A DNA stretch of 64,000 nt from Gemmatimonadota bacterium (GTDB lineage Bacteria; Gemmatimonadota; Gemmatimonadetes; Longimicrobiales; Gaopeijiaceae): contig JAJDVT010000070.1 of the NCBI GenBank assembly GCA_022826005.1, positions 62,001-126,000 of the forward strand. Direction: 5' to 3'. The notes under the pieces are model-generated. The model worked only from the letters and a program-made list of their open reading frames with translations. It was not told the origin of the DNA and ran no database searches. The position numbers and the translations under genes are program-made. Position 1 is the first letter of the stretch, and each line of letters opens with the position of its first letter. Below are positions 54,479 to 64,000 of the stretch, in pieces.

Positions 54479-55284
54479 CGCTCACGCTCCCAGTGTCGGT
54501 GCATTGTTTTCGAAGTCACTTCCGCAAAGCCCCGTACGATCCATTCGCGACCTACATCCAATCGCCGTCCCAGCATGCTCTCGGGACCTCGGTCCAACCC
54601 TCCCCGAGCTGTAAGGGTGAGTCCGAGTACGGGCTTACCAGAAGCCCGGTCAAATCCCGGCGTTGCCTCGACGTAGAGCCGAGAGACGACCTCTTCTTCA
54701 GGCGAGATACGATATCGAACCCTTAGCGCGATATCCTCTGGCTCTGGGAGAAACCCACCTTCCGTGCTCGGGTCCAGAAGTGGCACGACCGACCCGAGCT
54801 CGCCATGTCGGTGCCATCCATCGCCGGCCAGAATACGGTTGACGTAAGTGAGTTCCCACTGATTGAGTCTTGGTTCACCCAATCCTTCGTCTGCGAGGTA
54901 CTCCCGGAAGAGGTCGAAGTTCTTCTCGAAAGACGCTTTCACGTGCTCATACCTGGGGTAGTCCTGGCCGGGGATCCTGCGCCAGTTGAAGACGAACCTG
55001 TCCTGTTGGACCTGAACCAGGTGTTCTTCGTTGTTTCCGATGAACCACACACGAGGCGTGGGTACAGTCTCAAGCTCGAATGTGAGCTTCTTTTCGAACT
55101 CCGGACTGGAACGCTCCAGCCGCGGGTCAAGGGCCGGATGCACCTGGAGCGTGGGGAGCGCTCCCCGGAATCGCTGCCAGAGCATTCCCATGTGCGGGCC
55201 CGTCAAGCTGCGGATTGCGTCGAACTGAGCAGCAATCGCGACTTCAGCCACGGGCGGCTTTGCGAATGAGGGTAACGGCTTCAC
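54475..55284 (-). CDS. TIGR04255 family protein, function unknown
   Basis: A 269-residue protein matching the sporadically distributed TIGR04255 family: start FAKPPVAEVAIAAQFDAI, then LTGPHMGMLWQRF, PRVWFIGNNEEHLVQVQQDRFVFNWRR, DYPRYEHVKASFEKNFDLFREYL, NQWELTYVNRI and a C-terminal beta-rich half. GTG 55284 with GGAGG just upstream is a better start than TTG 55299. The family occurs patchily in bacteria, often with two small downstream genes, as here; no biochemical role is known to me. First gene of a three-gene unit. Confidence 0.82.
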   Translation of the reverse strand: MKPLPSFAKPPVAEVAIAAQFDAIRSLTGPHMGMLWQRFRGALPTLQVHPALDPRLERSSPEFEKKLTFELETVPTPRVWFIGNNEEHLVQVQQDRFVFNWRRIPGQDYPRYEHVKASFEKNFDLFREYLADEGLGEPRLNQWELTYVNRILAGDGWHRHGELGSVVPLLDPSTEGGFLPEPEDIALRVRYRISPEEEVVSRLYVEATPGFDRASGKPVLGLTLTARGGLDRGPESMLGRRLDVGREWIVRGFAEVTSKTMHRHWERER

Positions 55285-55299
55285 ACAACCTCCGCGCAA

Positions 55300-55604
55300 C
55301 GAGCGCTCCGGGGGCCAAGGGTCACTTTGGGCATACTACCCATGGTGCTTGCGGGAGGTTTCCTGACGAATCCCCAATCCTCGCGGGGATGTGGCGGTAG
55401 GCAGGTGGAATCGGGCTGGCGGCAGACCCCCGGTCGTGCCATTCGCGTCTGCGAAGATGTCGATGGCCGTCGGCATGGGAAGAATCTAGGAAGGCCGTCC
55501 GGGGCGTTCAAGTTGCTCGGGAGTAGCCGGAACCTTCGTTCTCAGGTGTCAACCGCAGTTTACGTTTGATCAAGTACAGTTTACAGTGACGCCACGAAGC
55601 CCCC
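55300..55604. other. Intergenic region with possible insertion-sequence end
   Basis: No gene is seen in these 305 bases. They hold the promoter of the TIGR04255-type cassette. At ~55547-55590 the sequence TGTCAACCGCAGTTTACG...GTACAGTTTACAGTGACG carries two CAGTTTAC repeats around TTGATCAA, a layout like the ends of IS21-type elements; no transposase is present. Confidence 0.35.
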
Positions 55605-56558
<954 letters not shown>

Positions 56559-56629
56559 CGCGACCGCGTCCTGGACGGCCCCTGGACGCTCCTGCGGGGA
56601 TTGCGGGCGAGGACTCCCGCCAGCGCCCC

Positions 56630-57427
56630 CTATCCGCAAGCCTCCACGGCCCTCTTCGCCATTACCGTCACCAGATGCGCCCGGTAATCGGCGTCGGCCG
56701 CGGTATCCGACAGCAGGCCGTGGCTCGACACGCCCATCCCGGCCACCGCCTCGGCGCCGAACGAATCCCCCAGCGCGGACTCCATCTCGGCCATCCTGAA
56801 CACGCCGTCGCCCGATGCGCCCGTCACGGCCACCCGCACACCGGCGGGCCCGTCCGCGACCATCACGCCGGCGACCGCGTACTTGGACGCGGGGTTGGCG
56901 AACTTCGCGTAGGCGGCGCGCGACGGCACCGGAAACCGCACGGCGGTGATGATCTCGTCGTCCTCCAGCGCGGTCATGAACATGCCCTGGAAGTAGTCGT
57001 CCGCACCGATCTCGCGCCGGTCGGTCACGATCGTCGCGCCCAGCGCCACACACGCCGCCGGGTAGTCCGCGGCGGGGTCGTTGTGCGCCAGCGACCCCCC
57101 GATCGTGCCGGCGTTCCTCACCTGCGCGTCGCCGATCCCGTCGGCCATCGCCGCCAGCGCCGGAATCCGCCCCTGCACGGTCGCGGACCCGGCCACCTGC
57201 GCGTGGGTGCACATCGCCCCCACGGTCACGGAGTCCCCGTCGTCGGTGATCCCGTCCAGCCCCGCCACGCCCGCCAGCGACACCACGTCGGTCGGCGCGG
57301 CCAGGTTCAGCTTCATGATCGGCAGCAGGCTCTGTCCGCCCGCGATCAGCGTCCCGCCCTCGGCACCCCGGAGCGCCGCGACGGCGTCATCCAGCGATGT
57401 CGGTGCGTGGTATGTGAAATCGTTCAC
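56630..57427 (-). CDS. coxM: Molybdenum hydroxylase medium subunit, FAD-binding (CoxM-like)
   Basis: A 265-residue FAD subunit. Both FAD-binding motifs of the family are present: AGGQSLLPIMKLNLA (~31-45) and TIGGSLAHNDPAADYPA (~109-125). It passes electrons from the 2Fe-2S subunit to an acceptor such as a quinone. The layout (no Cys cluster) matches CoxM/CutM rather than fused xanthine dehydrogenase. It lies 18 bases after coxL and overlaps the possible coxD TTG start. Confidence 0.92.
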   Translation of the reverse strand: MNDFTYHAPTSLDDAVAALRGAEGGTLIAGGQSLLPIMKLNLAAPTDVVSLAGVAGLDGITDDGDSVTVGAMCTHAQVAGSATVQGRIPALAAMADGIGDAQVRNAGTIGGSLAHNDPAADYPAACVALGATIVTDRREIGADDYFQGMFMTALEDDEIITAVRFPVPSRAAYAKFANPASKYAVAGVMVADGPAGVRVAVTGASGDGVFRMAEMESALGDSFGAEAVAGMGVSSHGLLSDTAADADYRAHLVTVMAKRAVEACG

Positions 57428-57445
57428 GAGTCTCGTCTCCCGGTT

Positions 57446-59799
57446 CTAGCCGTTGGCCCGCTGGATCGCCTGCCACACCCGCTGAGAGGTGGCCGGCATC
57501 GACATGTCGTCCACCCCGAGCGGGCGCAGCGCGTCGATCACCGCGTTGATCACCGCCGGGGGCACGCCGATCGACCCGACCTCGCCGACGCCCTTGGCGC
57601 CGAGCGGGTTGTGGGTGCAGAGCGTCGTGTTGTGGTTGATGTTGAAGGACGGGAGGTCGGCCGCGCGGGGCATCGTGTAGTTCATGTACGACCCCGTCTC
57701 CAGCTGCCCGTCCTCCTGGTAGCGGCACTCCTCCAGCAGCGCCTGGCCGATGCCGTGCGCGAGCCCGCCGTGCAGCTGCCCGTCCACGATCATCGGGTTG
57801 ATGATGCGCCCGACGTCGTCCGCTCCGGTCACCGCGACCAGCTCCACCTCGCCCGTCTCCGGGTCGACCTCCACCTCGGCGATGTGCGTCCCCGCCGGGA
57901 AGGTGAAGTTGAGCGGATCGTAGAACGCGGTCTCCTCGAGCCCGGGCTCCAGCCCCTCGGGGTAGTTGTGCGGCACGTACGCCGTCAGCGCCACCTCGCC
58001 GAGCGTCTTCGACCGGTCCGTCCCGGCAACCGTGAAGGACCCGTTCTCGAATTCGATGTCCTCCGCAGACGCCTCCAGCAGGTGCGCGGCGATCTTCTTG
58101 CCCTTCTCGATCACCTTCTCGACGGCCAGGTAGATCGCCGTCCCGCCCACCGCCAGCGAGCGCGAACCGTAGGTCCCCATGCCGAACGGGATCTTCGCCG
58201 AGTCCCCGTGCACCACGTCGACCGCGTCGAAGTCGACCCCGAGCATGTCGGAGACGATCTGCGCGAAGGTGGTCTCGTGCCCCTGCCCGTGGCTGTGCGT
58301 CCCGGTGAAGACCGAGACCGAGCCCGTCGGATGCACCCGCACGCTGCCGGACTCGTAAAGCCCGGCGCGCGCGCCCAGCGACCCGACCACCGCCGACGGC
58401 GCGATTCCGCACGCCTCGATGAAGGTCGAGATCCCGATCCCGCGGCACTTCCCGCGCGCCGCCGCCTCGGCCCGCCGCCCCTCGAACCCCGCCCAGTCCG
58501 ACGCCTCGAGCGCCAGATCCAGCGTGGCGTCGTAGTCGCCCTGGTCGTACTGCAGCGCGACCGGCGTCTGGTACGGGAACTCGCGGATGAAGTTCTTGCG
58601 GCGGATCTCGACCCGGTCCATCCCGAGCTCCACCGCCGCCTTGTCGACCAGCCGCTCCAGCAGGTAGGTCGCCTCGGGGCGGCCCGCGCCGCGCAGCGCG
58701 TCGACCGGCACCGTGTTGGTGAAGAACGACTTGACCTCACAGTAGACCGCCGGCGTGGTGTACGGTCCCGCGAAGAGGATGCCGTACAGGTACGTCGGAA
58801 CGCAGGTCGCGAAGGTGGAGAGGTACGCGCCCAGGTTGGCCTTGGTGGAGACGTGCAGCCCCAGGAAATGGCCGTCCGCGTCCAGCGCGAGCTTCGCCGT
58901 GGAGATGTGGTCGCGGCCGTGCGTGTCGGACTTGAAGGCGTCGAGGCGCTCGCAGGTCCACTTGACCGGCCGGCCCAGCTGCCCGGCGGTCCACGTCAGG
59001 ATCGCCTCTTCCGCGTAGTGCGGGATCTTCGAGCCGAAGCCGCCGCCGACGTCCGGCGCCACGATCCGCAGCTTGTGCTCCGGCAGTCCGAGGACGAAGG
59101 CGCCCAGGAGGAGGCGGACCAGGTGGGGGTTCTGGCTGGTGGTATAGAGGGTGTAGTCCCCGGTAGCGGGGTCGTAGTTTGCAATCGCCGCCCGAGGCTC
59201 GATCGCATTGGGGATGAGCCGGTTGTTGACGACGTAGATCGAGACCACGTGGTCCGCGGCGTCGAAGGCTGCGTCGGTGGCCGCCTTGTCCCCCACCTCC
59301 CAGTCGTAGCAGACGTTCCCGGGCGCTTCGTCGAAGACCAGCGGCGCCCCGTCGGCCTCGGCGGCTTCGATGGAGGCTACCGCCGGCAATTCCTCGCGCT
59401 CGACGTCGATCAGGTTCGCGGCCGACTTGGCCTGCTCGGCGGTCTCCGCCACCACGATGGCCACGCAGTCACCCACATACCGCACCTTGTCCGTGGCGAG
59501 CGCGGGGTGCCCCGGCTCCACCATCTTCGAGCCGTCCTTGTTCGTGATCTCCCACCCCGTCGGGATGCCGCCCACGCCTTCCATGTCCCTGCCCGTGAAG
59601 ACCGCGTGGACTCCGGGCGCCGCCTTTGCCGCGTCCGTGTGGACCGTGCCGATCTTCGCATGCGCCATTCCCGACCGCAGGATGTAGCCGTAGAGCTGCC
59701 CGGGCAGGTTGATGTCGTCGGTGTAGCGGCCGCGCCCCGTCAGAAAGCGCGTGTCTTCCTTCCGCTTGACGGAAGCTCCGATTCCCGTGCCGTTGCCGC

Positions 59800-59803
<4 letters not shown>
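57446..59803 (-). CDS. coxL: Molybdenum hydroxylase large subunit, form II CoxL-like
   Basis: A 785-residue molybdenum-cytosine-dinucleotide subunit. Early [19 protein letters not shown], then the Mo-cofactor loops DVGGGFGSK (251-259) and [16 protein letters not shown], and the catalytic Glu region [12 protein letters not shown] near the C-terminus. The active-site loop reads ALRGAGR (369-375). True CO dehydrogenase (form I) has AYxCSFR with the Cu-binding Cys; form II has AYRGAGR. This protein is therefore form-II-like with Tyr replaced by Leu, and its substrate is unlikely to be CO. Coupled to coxS by an ATGA overlap. Confidence 0.93.
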
Positions 59804-60273
<470 letters not shown>

Positions 60274-60577
60274 GGCGCCTCCTGGGGGTGTGGGGGGTAT
60301 TTGCCGAGATGAGTCCCTGGGGGCGCACCGCGGCCGCCGACGCCTCGCGTCATATGATCGGGTGCCCGCTCCTGGTGTGGGGACCGGGTGCGCCGCCCAG
60401 GTGGAGGGACAGAATGGGGAGGGGCGGGCGGGGACGCAAGCGGGGTTGGGGGGTGGTTGGACTCGCCTCCGAGACTCCGACCGCGAGAGTAGACAGGATG
60501 CCCCGTCGCAAACGATGATTCGCGACGTGTAGCTTGGACTTGACCGACTACTACTGACCGACCAGGAAGCACCGCGC
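60274..60577. other. Intergenic region upstream of coxS and the HigA remnant
   Basis: No supported gene. It should hold the cox operon promoter on the minus strand. On the plus strand GACCGAC occurs twice (~60543 and ~60557) just before the HigA remnant, and ATGATTCGCGACGTG at ~60514 could be the relic of a HigB start, cut short by a stop after five codons. Confidence 0.35.
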
Positions 60578-60940
60578 ATGAATGCCACCGACAGCGAGCG
60601 TGTAGATCCGATGCTGAACCCGCCCCATCTCGGCGAACTCATCCGTGAGAGCATGGATTAGGTCGGATGGAGCGTCACCGAGACAGCGGCACACCTGGGG
60701 TGCGAGCGCGGGACACTTTCGCGGCTCCTGAACGGCAAGTCCGGGGTGTCGGCCAACATGGCGCTTGCATTGGAGGCGGTCGGCTGGGGCACCGCAGATC
60801 ACTGGATGCGAATGCAGGCGAGCTACGAGCTTGCGCGGGCGCGGCGCGAACGCACAGCCGCAGGCAGGCCGGATACCGCGCAGAAGATCGTCGCCGAAGC
60901 GCGCTACCGCTCGGGACTGAGCGACGAAGAGGCGAGAGTC
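60578..60940 (+). pseudogene. HigA-type antitoxin with nonsense codon
   Basis: Reading from ATG 60578, [14 protein letters not shown] is followed by TAG at 60659-60661, then in the same frame VGWSVTETAAHLGCERGTLSRLLNGKSGVSANMALALEAVGWGTADHWMRMQASYELARARR. This is the HigA/VapI antitoxin fold with its XRE helix-turn-helix; one base change (GAG to TAG would fit) disabled it. After ~60940 the frame runs into unrelated sequence. No intact HigB toxin is adjacent. Translation restart at a later GTG or ATG cannot be excluded. Confidence 0.65.
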
Positions 60941-61047
60941 GGCGGGCGGTGGGGACAGGTGCGGGGCGGGCGGCGGTGGAGACGAGCAGGGAGCGGACCG
61001 CGAATCGCGGCGGCGACGAAAGTCCCGCGGACCCGCTACTTGGGGAC

Positions 61048-61359
61048 ATGGTCAGTGATCATGGTGACCAAGTACAGCCCGATGTGGAGGGTGATCAAGT
61101 TCGGCTCACCGCCCGCCAGCGCGCGATCGTGGCGATTTGCGATGTACCGCCAAGGCTGGCCGAGCTCATGGAGCGCGCGGGCGTGTTGCACCGCTCCCAC
61201 TTTCGCCGGAAGCATCTGAAGCCGCTCCTGGAGGCGGGGCTGGTCCGCATGACGAATCCCGCGAATCCGCGCGCGCCGAACCAGAGGTACGTGCTGACCG
61301 ACGCGGTGGCCCCGCTGAAGGGGGATCAACCGCCGTCTTCCAGGGAGCGAGTGGGGTGA
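61048..61359 (+). pseudogene. Winged-helix C-terminal fragment of an AlbA/Fic-type regulator
   Basis: A 103-codon ORF that starts with Gln/Asp-Val repeats (DHGDQVQPDVEGDQV) and continues with a winged helix (ARQRAIVAICDVPPRLAELMERAGVLHRSHFRRKHLKPLLEAGLVRMT...NQRYVLTD). This 'GDQV' repeat plus wHTH is the usual C-terminus of AlbA_2/ATPase-type transcriptional regulators and some Fic proteins; the N-terminal catalytic part is missing and the preceding frame is nonsense. Probably a remnant, though it could still be translated. Confidence 0.5.
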
Positions 61360-61523
61360 TTCGAGCGCTGGAAGTCAAGCCGCGAGAGGGGCTGAGGATC
61401 TGGCTCAGGTTCTCCGACGGGTCTGCGGGCGAGGTTGACTTGTCCGATCTCGTCGGCAGGGGTGTGTTCCGGGCCTGGGACCGCGTGGACCGGATCGTCG
61501 CGTCGTTCGGCGAGACCGGCTGA
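61356..61523 (+). pseudogene. DUF2442-like protein, truncated
   Basis: Starting at GTG 61356, which overlaps the previous stop (GTGA), the 55 residues RALEVKPREGLRIWLRFSDG and GEVDLSDLVGRGVFRAWDRVDRIV match the start of DUF2442 proteins. After FGETG it stops at 61523; in the next frame LTFDWRDRDHADQVGADIGQ looks like the continuation, so a one-base shift near 61518 probably truncated it. DUF2442 proteins are small and often near toxin-antitoxin genes; function unknown. Confidence 0.5.
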
Positions 61524-61613
61524 CCTTCGACTGGCGGGACAGAGACCATGCTGACCAGGTAGGCGCCGACATTGGTCAGTGACCATGTATCGGTAGGCTC
61601 TCCCCTCGGTCCT

Positions 61614-62003
61614 TCACGTCATCTTCTCTTGGCCACCAAACAGGGCGCGAAGCTCCCGGTCCCTCTTCGCATTCTCCTCCTTGACTTCCCGCACCCGCGC
61701 CAGGAGCTCCTCGGCGGTGGAGCAGGTCAGGACGCAGATTCCGATCCGACCTGCGTCACTGATGCCTGCAATGGGCTCCGGCTCGTACGATATGCTCCTG
61801 GTCGTTTCGACGACGTGGTCCGCCGTCTCAAGGCCGAATCGAGCTGCGGTGAGCGCGTGGATGGCACTCTGGCGGCCCGCCACGCGGCCGGCCTCGTATG
61901 CGCTCTCGCGGCCCTCGTCGAACCCTACCCGATGGCGGCTGATAATGTCCTGGCCGACCTCCTCGGCGAATCCCGCTATGGTCACCACATCCTTCGAGTT
62001 CAC
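61614..62003 (-). CDS. Unknown small protein, paralogue B of a tandem pair
   Basis: A 129-residue protein starting at GTG 62003, which overlaps the stop of the neighbour (GTGA). It shares with that neighbour the pattern GxESAYxxGxxxGxxxxIHxxxxxxFG and, near the end, CSTAEELLARVRE; before this comes GICVLTC. The ending EENAKRDRELRALFGGQEK is charged and helical. No family was recognised. The tandem, overlapping arrangement suggests duplication followed by divergence and perhaps a heteromer. Confidence 0.6.
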   Translation of the reverse strand: MNSKDVVTIAGFAEEVGQDIISRHRVGFDEGRESAYEAGRVAGRQSAIHALTAARFGLETADHVVETTRSISYEPEPIAGISDAGRIGICVLTCSTAEELLARVREVKEENAKRDRELRALFGGQEKMT

Positions 62004-62398
62004 GGTCGCTCTCCTTCCGTCAGTTCCTTCACCCGAGCCAGGAGCTCCTTGGCCGTGCCGCATGTGAACACGCAAGCCGCGAGGCGAGCAGTCCACTCGG
62101 GTTCGCGGATGTACTCAAACAGCTTCGAGACCCGGTGCGCCGCCACCGGCCCGAATTTCACCCAGACCACCGAGTGGATGACCTCACTCTGCCCCTCCGT
62201 CATGCCGTCGTTGTACGCAGATTCGCCTCCTCGCACGTAGCCCGCGAAGTAGGTCTCGGCCGTAAGCCTGGCGACGCTCTCGGCAACCAACTGCATCCGC
62301 TCTTCGTGGGGAACACCCGTAGACCGGAGACCGCCTTCGTATCCCTCCAGCCATGCCCCAGGGGAACCGATCCGACCCATTGTGCGCGCACCCAACAT
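62000..62398 (-). CDS. Unknown small protein, paralogue A of a tandem pair
   Basis: A 132-residue protein. AGGAGG lies about six bases before ATG 62398, supporting real expression. Shared features with the next gene: [28 protein letters not shown] and [17 protein letters not shown], with a conserved Cys and Thr (FTCGTA). Predicted all-helical with a C-terminal coiled segment. No domain was recognised; the region around it consists of toxin-antitoxin-like remnants. Confidence 0.6.
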   Translation of the reverse strand: MLGARTMGRIGSPGAWLEGYEGGLRSTGVPHEERMQLVAESVARLTAETYFAGYVRGGESAYNDGMTEGQSEVIHSVVWVKFGPVAAHRVSKLFEYIREPEWTARLAACVFTCGTAKELLARVKELTEGERP

Positions 62399-62801
62399 TC
62401 ACCCCTCCTGTCGATTCCCTGCGCCGTTGCGGCCCCGGCAGGACGCGAAGCGCCCTAACGGAGCTGGTGTCCGAATGGAAGGTAGCGCGCCCCGTGGTCG
62501 GCTGGCCACTTGGAGTCCTTGTCTTGCGGCAGTCCGGGCATCTTCCGGAGCAACTGGCGCAGCTGAGCGGATCCCAGATCTTGCTGCCGCAACGACTCTT
62601 CGGGCCCCAGGTCCAGGCAGATGCTCCGAATCCAGCGCAGGACAGCCACGCGGCGGCACGCGACACGTTCTCCCAAGACGACAATCAGCCGGCCACGGCC
62701 ACCTTTCGCGCGATCCAGGGCCCGTGCACCTTGAACCGGGTCCCTACACCCACCCACCCCGGACCTCCCCGCCCCCACCCACACCCAAAGGAGACCTTGC
62801 C
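62399..62801. other. Intergenic region without a supported gene
   Basis: About 400 bases between the paralogue pair and the M14 gene. A minus-strand ORF (62455-62784, 109 codons, ending [14 protein letters not shown]) has some protein-like composition but no recognised family, no ribosome site and no support from neighbours. The last 40 bases hold AAAGGAGA, the ribosome site of the M14 gene. Confidence 0.35.
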
Positions 62802-64000
62802 TTGATCACCGCCCTCGCCCTCGCCGCGGCAGTCCACGCGCCCGTCCAGACCCCCGATCTGGCCCCCGGCACCCGCTACGATCCCGGCATCCCGACGCTG
62901 GAGCAGGTTGCGGGCCACGACTTCGGCGAGGCGATCACGCCGCCCGCCGATGTGATCCGCTACATGGAAGCGCTGGCCGAAGCGGCTCCCGGGCGCACGC
63001 ACCTGGTGCGCTACGCGACGAGCTGGGAGGGCCGCCCCCTGGTCGCTCTGGTGATCGGATCGGCGGAGCGCATGGCGCGGCTGGACGAGGTCAAGGCCGG
63101 GCTGGCCCGCCTGAGCGATCCGCGCGGCCTCTCCGCCGGCGAGGCCGAGGCCCTGATCGCGGAGCTGCCGGTGGTGACCGCGCTCATGCATTCGATCCAC
63201 GGCAACGAGATCAGCGGGAGCGGCGCGGCCATGGCCGAGGCGTACCACCTGCTGGCGGCGACCGGGGATCCCGATGTCGAGCTGATCCTGTCCGAGTCGC
63301 TGGTCCTGATCGACCCGCTCGAGAACCCCGACGGGCGCAATCGCTTTGTCTATCAGAACCGGATCGCGCAGGCAAGATGGCCGGACGAGGCCGCGGTCTC
63401 CGCCGAGCACGACGAACCGTGGCCCGGCGGACGCACGAACCACTACCTGTTCGACCTCAACCGCGACATGTTCATCCAGAGCCAGCCGGAGACCAGGGGC
63501 AAGGTCGACCTGCTCCTCGAGTACCGGCCGCAGGTGGTTGTGGACCTTCACGAGATGGGCGGCAACTCCACCTACTTCTTTCCGCCCACCGCCCCGCCAT
63601 CCAACCCTTGGTACGGCGAGCGGCAGATCGCGCTGATGGACGTGATCGGGTCGGCCATCGCGGCCAGGTTCGACGAGCGCGGCATCGCCTACTTCAATCG
63701 CGAGATCTTCGACCTGTTCTACCCCGGCTACGTGGACATGTGGCCCATGGGGCAGGGCGCGCTCGGGATGACCTTCGAGCAGGCCAGCGCCCGGGGGCTC
63801 GGGCTGAGGCGGTCCGATGGCGACCTGCTCACCTACGCCGACGGGGTGCTCCACCACTTTACCGCCGCGATCGAGACGGCGCTGACGGCCGCCCGGAACC
63901 GGGAACGGATCCTGCGCGACTACCACGCCTTCCGGCAGGGCGGCGTGGAGGCGGGACGGAGCGGCCCGGCGGAGATCGTGCTTCACTCCGCGCACGATCC
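62802..64000 (+). CDS. Secreted M14 zinc carboxypeptidase-like protein (partial)
   Basis: Open to the window end; ~400 residues are seen. A short signal segment ([15 protein letters not shown]) starts at TTG 62802, preceded by AAAGGAGA. The M14 domain follows: [17 protein letters not shown], the zinc site [40 protein letters not shown] and [18 protein letters not shown]. It is a different subtype from the M14 protein at 34-36.7 kb (HGNE instead of HATE). Periplasmic or extracellular peptide hydrolysis is expected. Confidence 0.85.
   Translation, partial: MITALALAAAVHAPVQTPDLAPGTRYDPGIPTLEQVAGHDFGEAITPPADVIRYMEALAEAAPGRTHLVRYATSWEGRPLVALVIGSAERMARLDEVKAGLARLSDPRGLSAGEAEALIAELPVVTALMHSIHGNEISGSGAAMAEAYHLLAATGDPDVELILSESLVLIDPLENPDGRNRFVYQNRIAQARWPDEAAVSAEHDEPWPGGRTNHYLFDLNRDMFIQSQPETRGKVDLLLEYRPQVVVDLHEMGGNSTYFFPPTAPPSNPWYGERQIALMDVIGSAIAARFDERGIAYFNREIFDLFYPGYVDMWPMGQGALGMTFEQASARGLGLRRSDGDLLTYADGVLHHFTAAIETALTAARNRERILRDYHAFRQGGVEAGRSGPAEIVLHSAHD

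Noticed and set aside
62455-62784. 109-codon minus-strand ORF before the M14 gene
   Set aside because: No ribosome site, no family and no conserved neighbour; left as part of the intergenic region.

Overview
The window is a high-GC bacterial chromosome segment. Its gene content suggests a Gemmatimonadota-type bacterium: BNR/sortilin-like secreted propellers, '6-bladed beta-propeller' lipoprotein-like proteins, M14 carboxypeptidase-like enzymes with signal peptides, a large NAD-glutamate dehydrogenase, and CoxL/M/S-type molybdenum hydroxylases. This assignment rests on protein family style only; no rRNA, tRNA or CRISPR array was found. Nearly all long ORFs opposite real genes are GC-driven shadows.

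Layout. 1-7.4 kb: end of an outer-membrane barrel gene, a BNR-repeat protein, a VOC protein, a DnaQ-like exonuclease, a propeller protein and a quinone oxidoreductase. 7.6-11.5 kb: a small membrane protein, then a coupled operon of a periplasmic binding protein, a HAMP membrane protein without an output domain and an OxlT-like MFS carrier, preceded by a 22-bp tandem repeat. 11.5-12.5 kb: a frameshifted propeller pseudogene. 12.6-17.8 kb: threonine dehydratase, sucA and pgeF. 17.9-22.8 kb: three glycosyltransferases and a DUF2071 protein around an AT-rich intergenic island. 22.9-26.9 kb: a YhaN/YhaO-like SMC-nuclease pair. 27-36.7 kb: NAD-glutamate dehydrogenase, Ppx/GppA phosphatase, CPBP protease and M14 peptidase. 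37-40.7 kb: orphan XRE regulator, SufU, a split XdhC pair and an amidase. 40.7-42.5 kb: decayed photolyase and DUF523/DUF1722 genes. 42.5-46.7 kb: a four-gene ABC exporter operon ending in a lipocalin-like (AttH/CrtC-type) protein. 46.7-49.2 kb: a Tat-exported aminotransferase and CoxE. 49.2-55.3 kb: accessory island with Fic, a serine hydrolase, HEPN-MNT, and a three-gene TIGR04255-type cassette. 55.6-60.3 kb: coxD-M-L-S. 60.5-62.4 kb: remnants (HigA with a nonsense codon, a wHTH fragment, a truncated DUF2442) and a tandem pair of unknown paralogues. 62.8-64 kb: start of another M14 peptidase.

How genes fit together. The coxS-L-M-D operon encodes a molybdenum hydroxylase. XdhC (two ORFs), CoxE and possibly SufU, spread over the preceding 20 kb, are plausible maturation factors. 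The large subunit carries a form-II-like active-site loop (ALRGAGR), so genuine CO oxidation is unlikely. Amino acid catabolism is served by threonine dehydratase, glutamate dehydrogenase and SucA feeding the TCA cycle.

Most interesting. (1) A ~240-bp dispersed repeat with terminal inverted repeats occurs in three copies (6.2, 21.9 and 39.0 kb; the second is an internally deleted 100-bp form), each placed at or within a few bases of a stop codon. (2) The TIGR04255-type cassette lies beside HEPN-MNT. (3) The binding protein/HAMP/MFS operon looks like a receptor module without a kinase. (4) An ABC exporter operon includes a lipocalin-like domain on a single FtsX-style anchor. Several frameshifts sit at G/C homopolymers, so some broken genes could be sequence errors; the photolyase has large deletions and is truly decayed.
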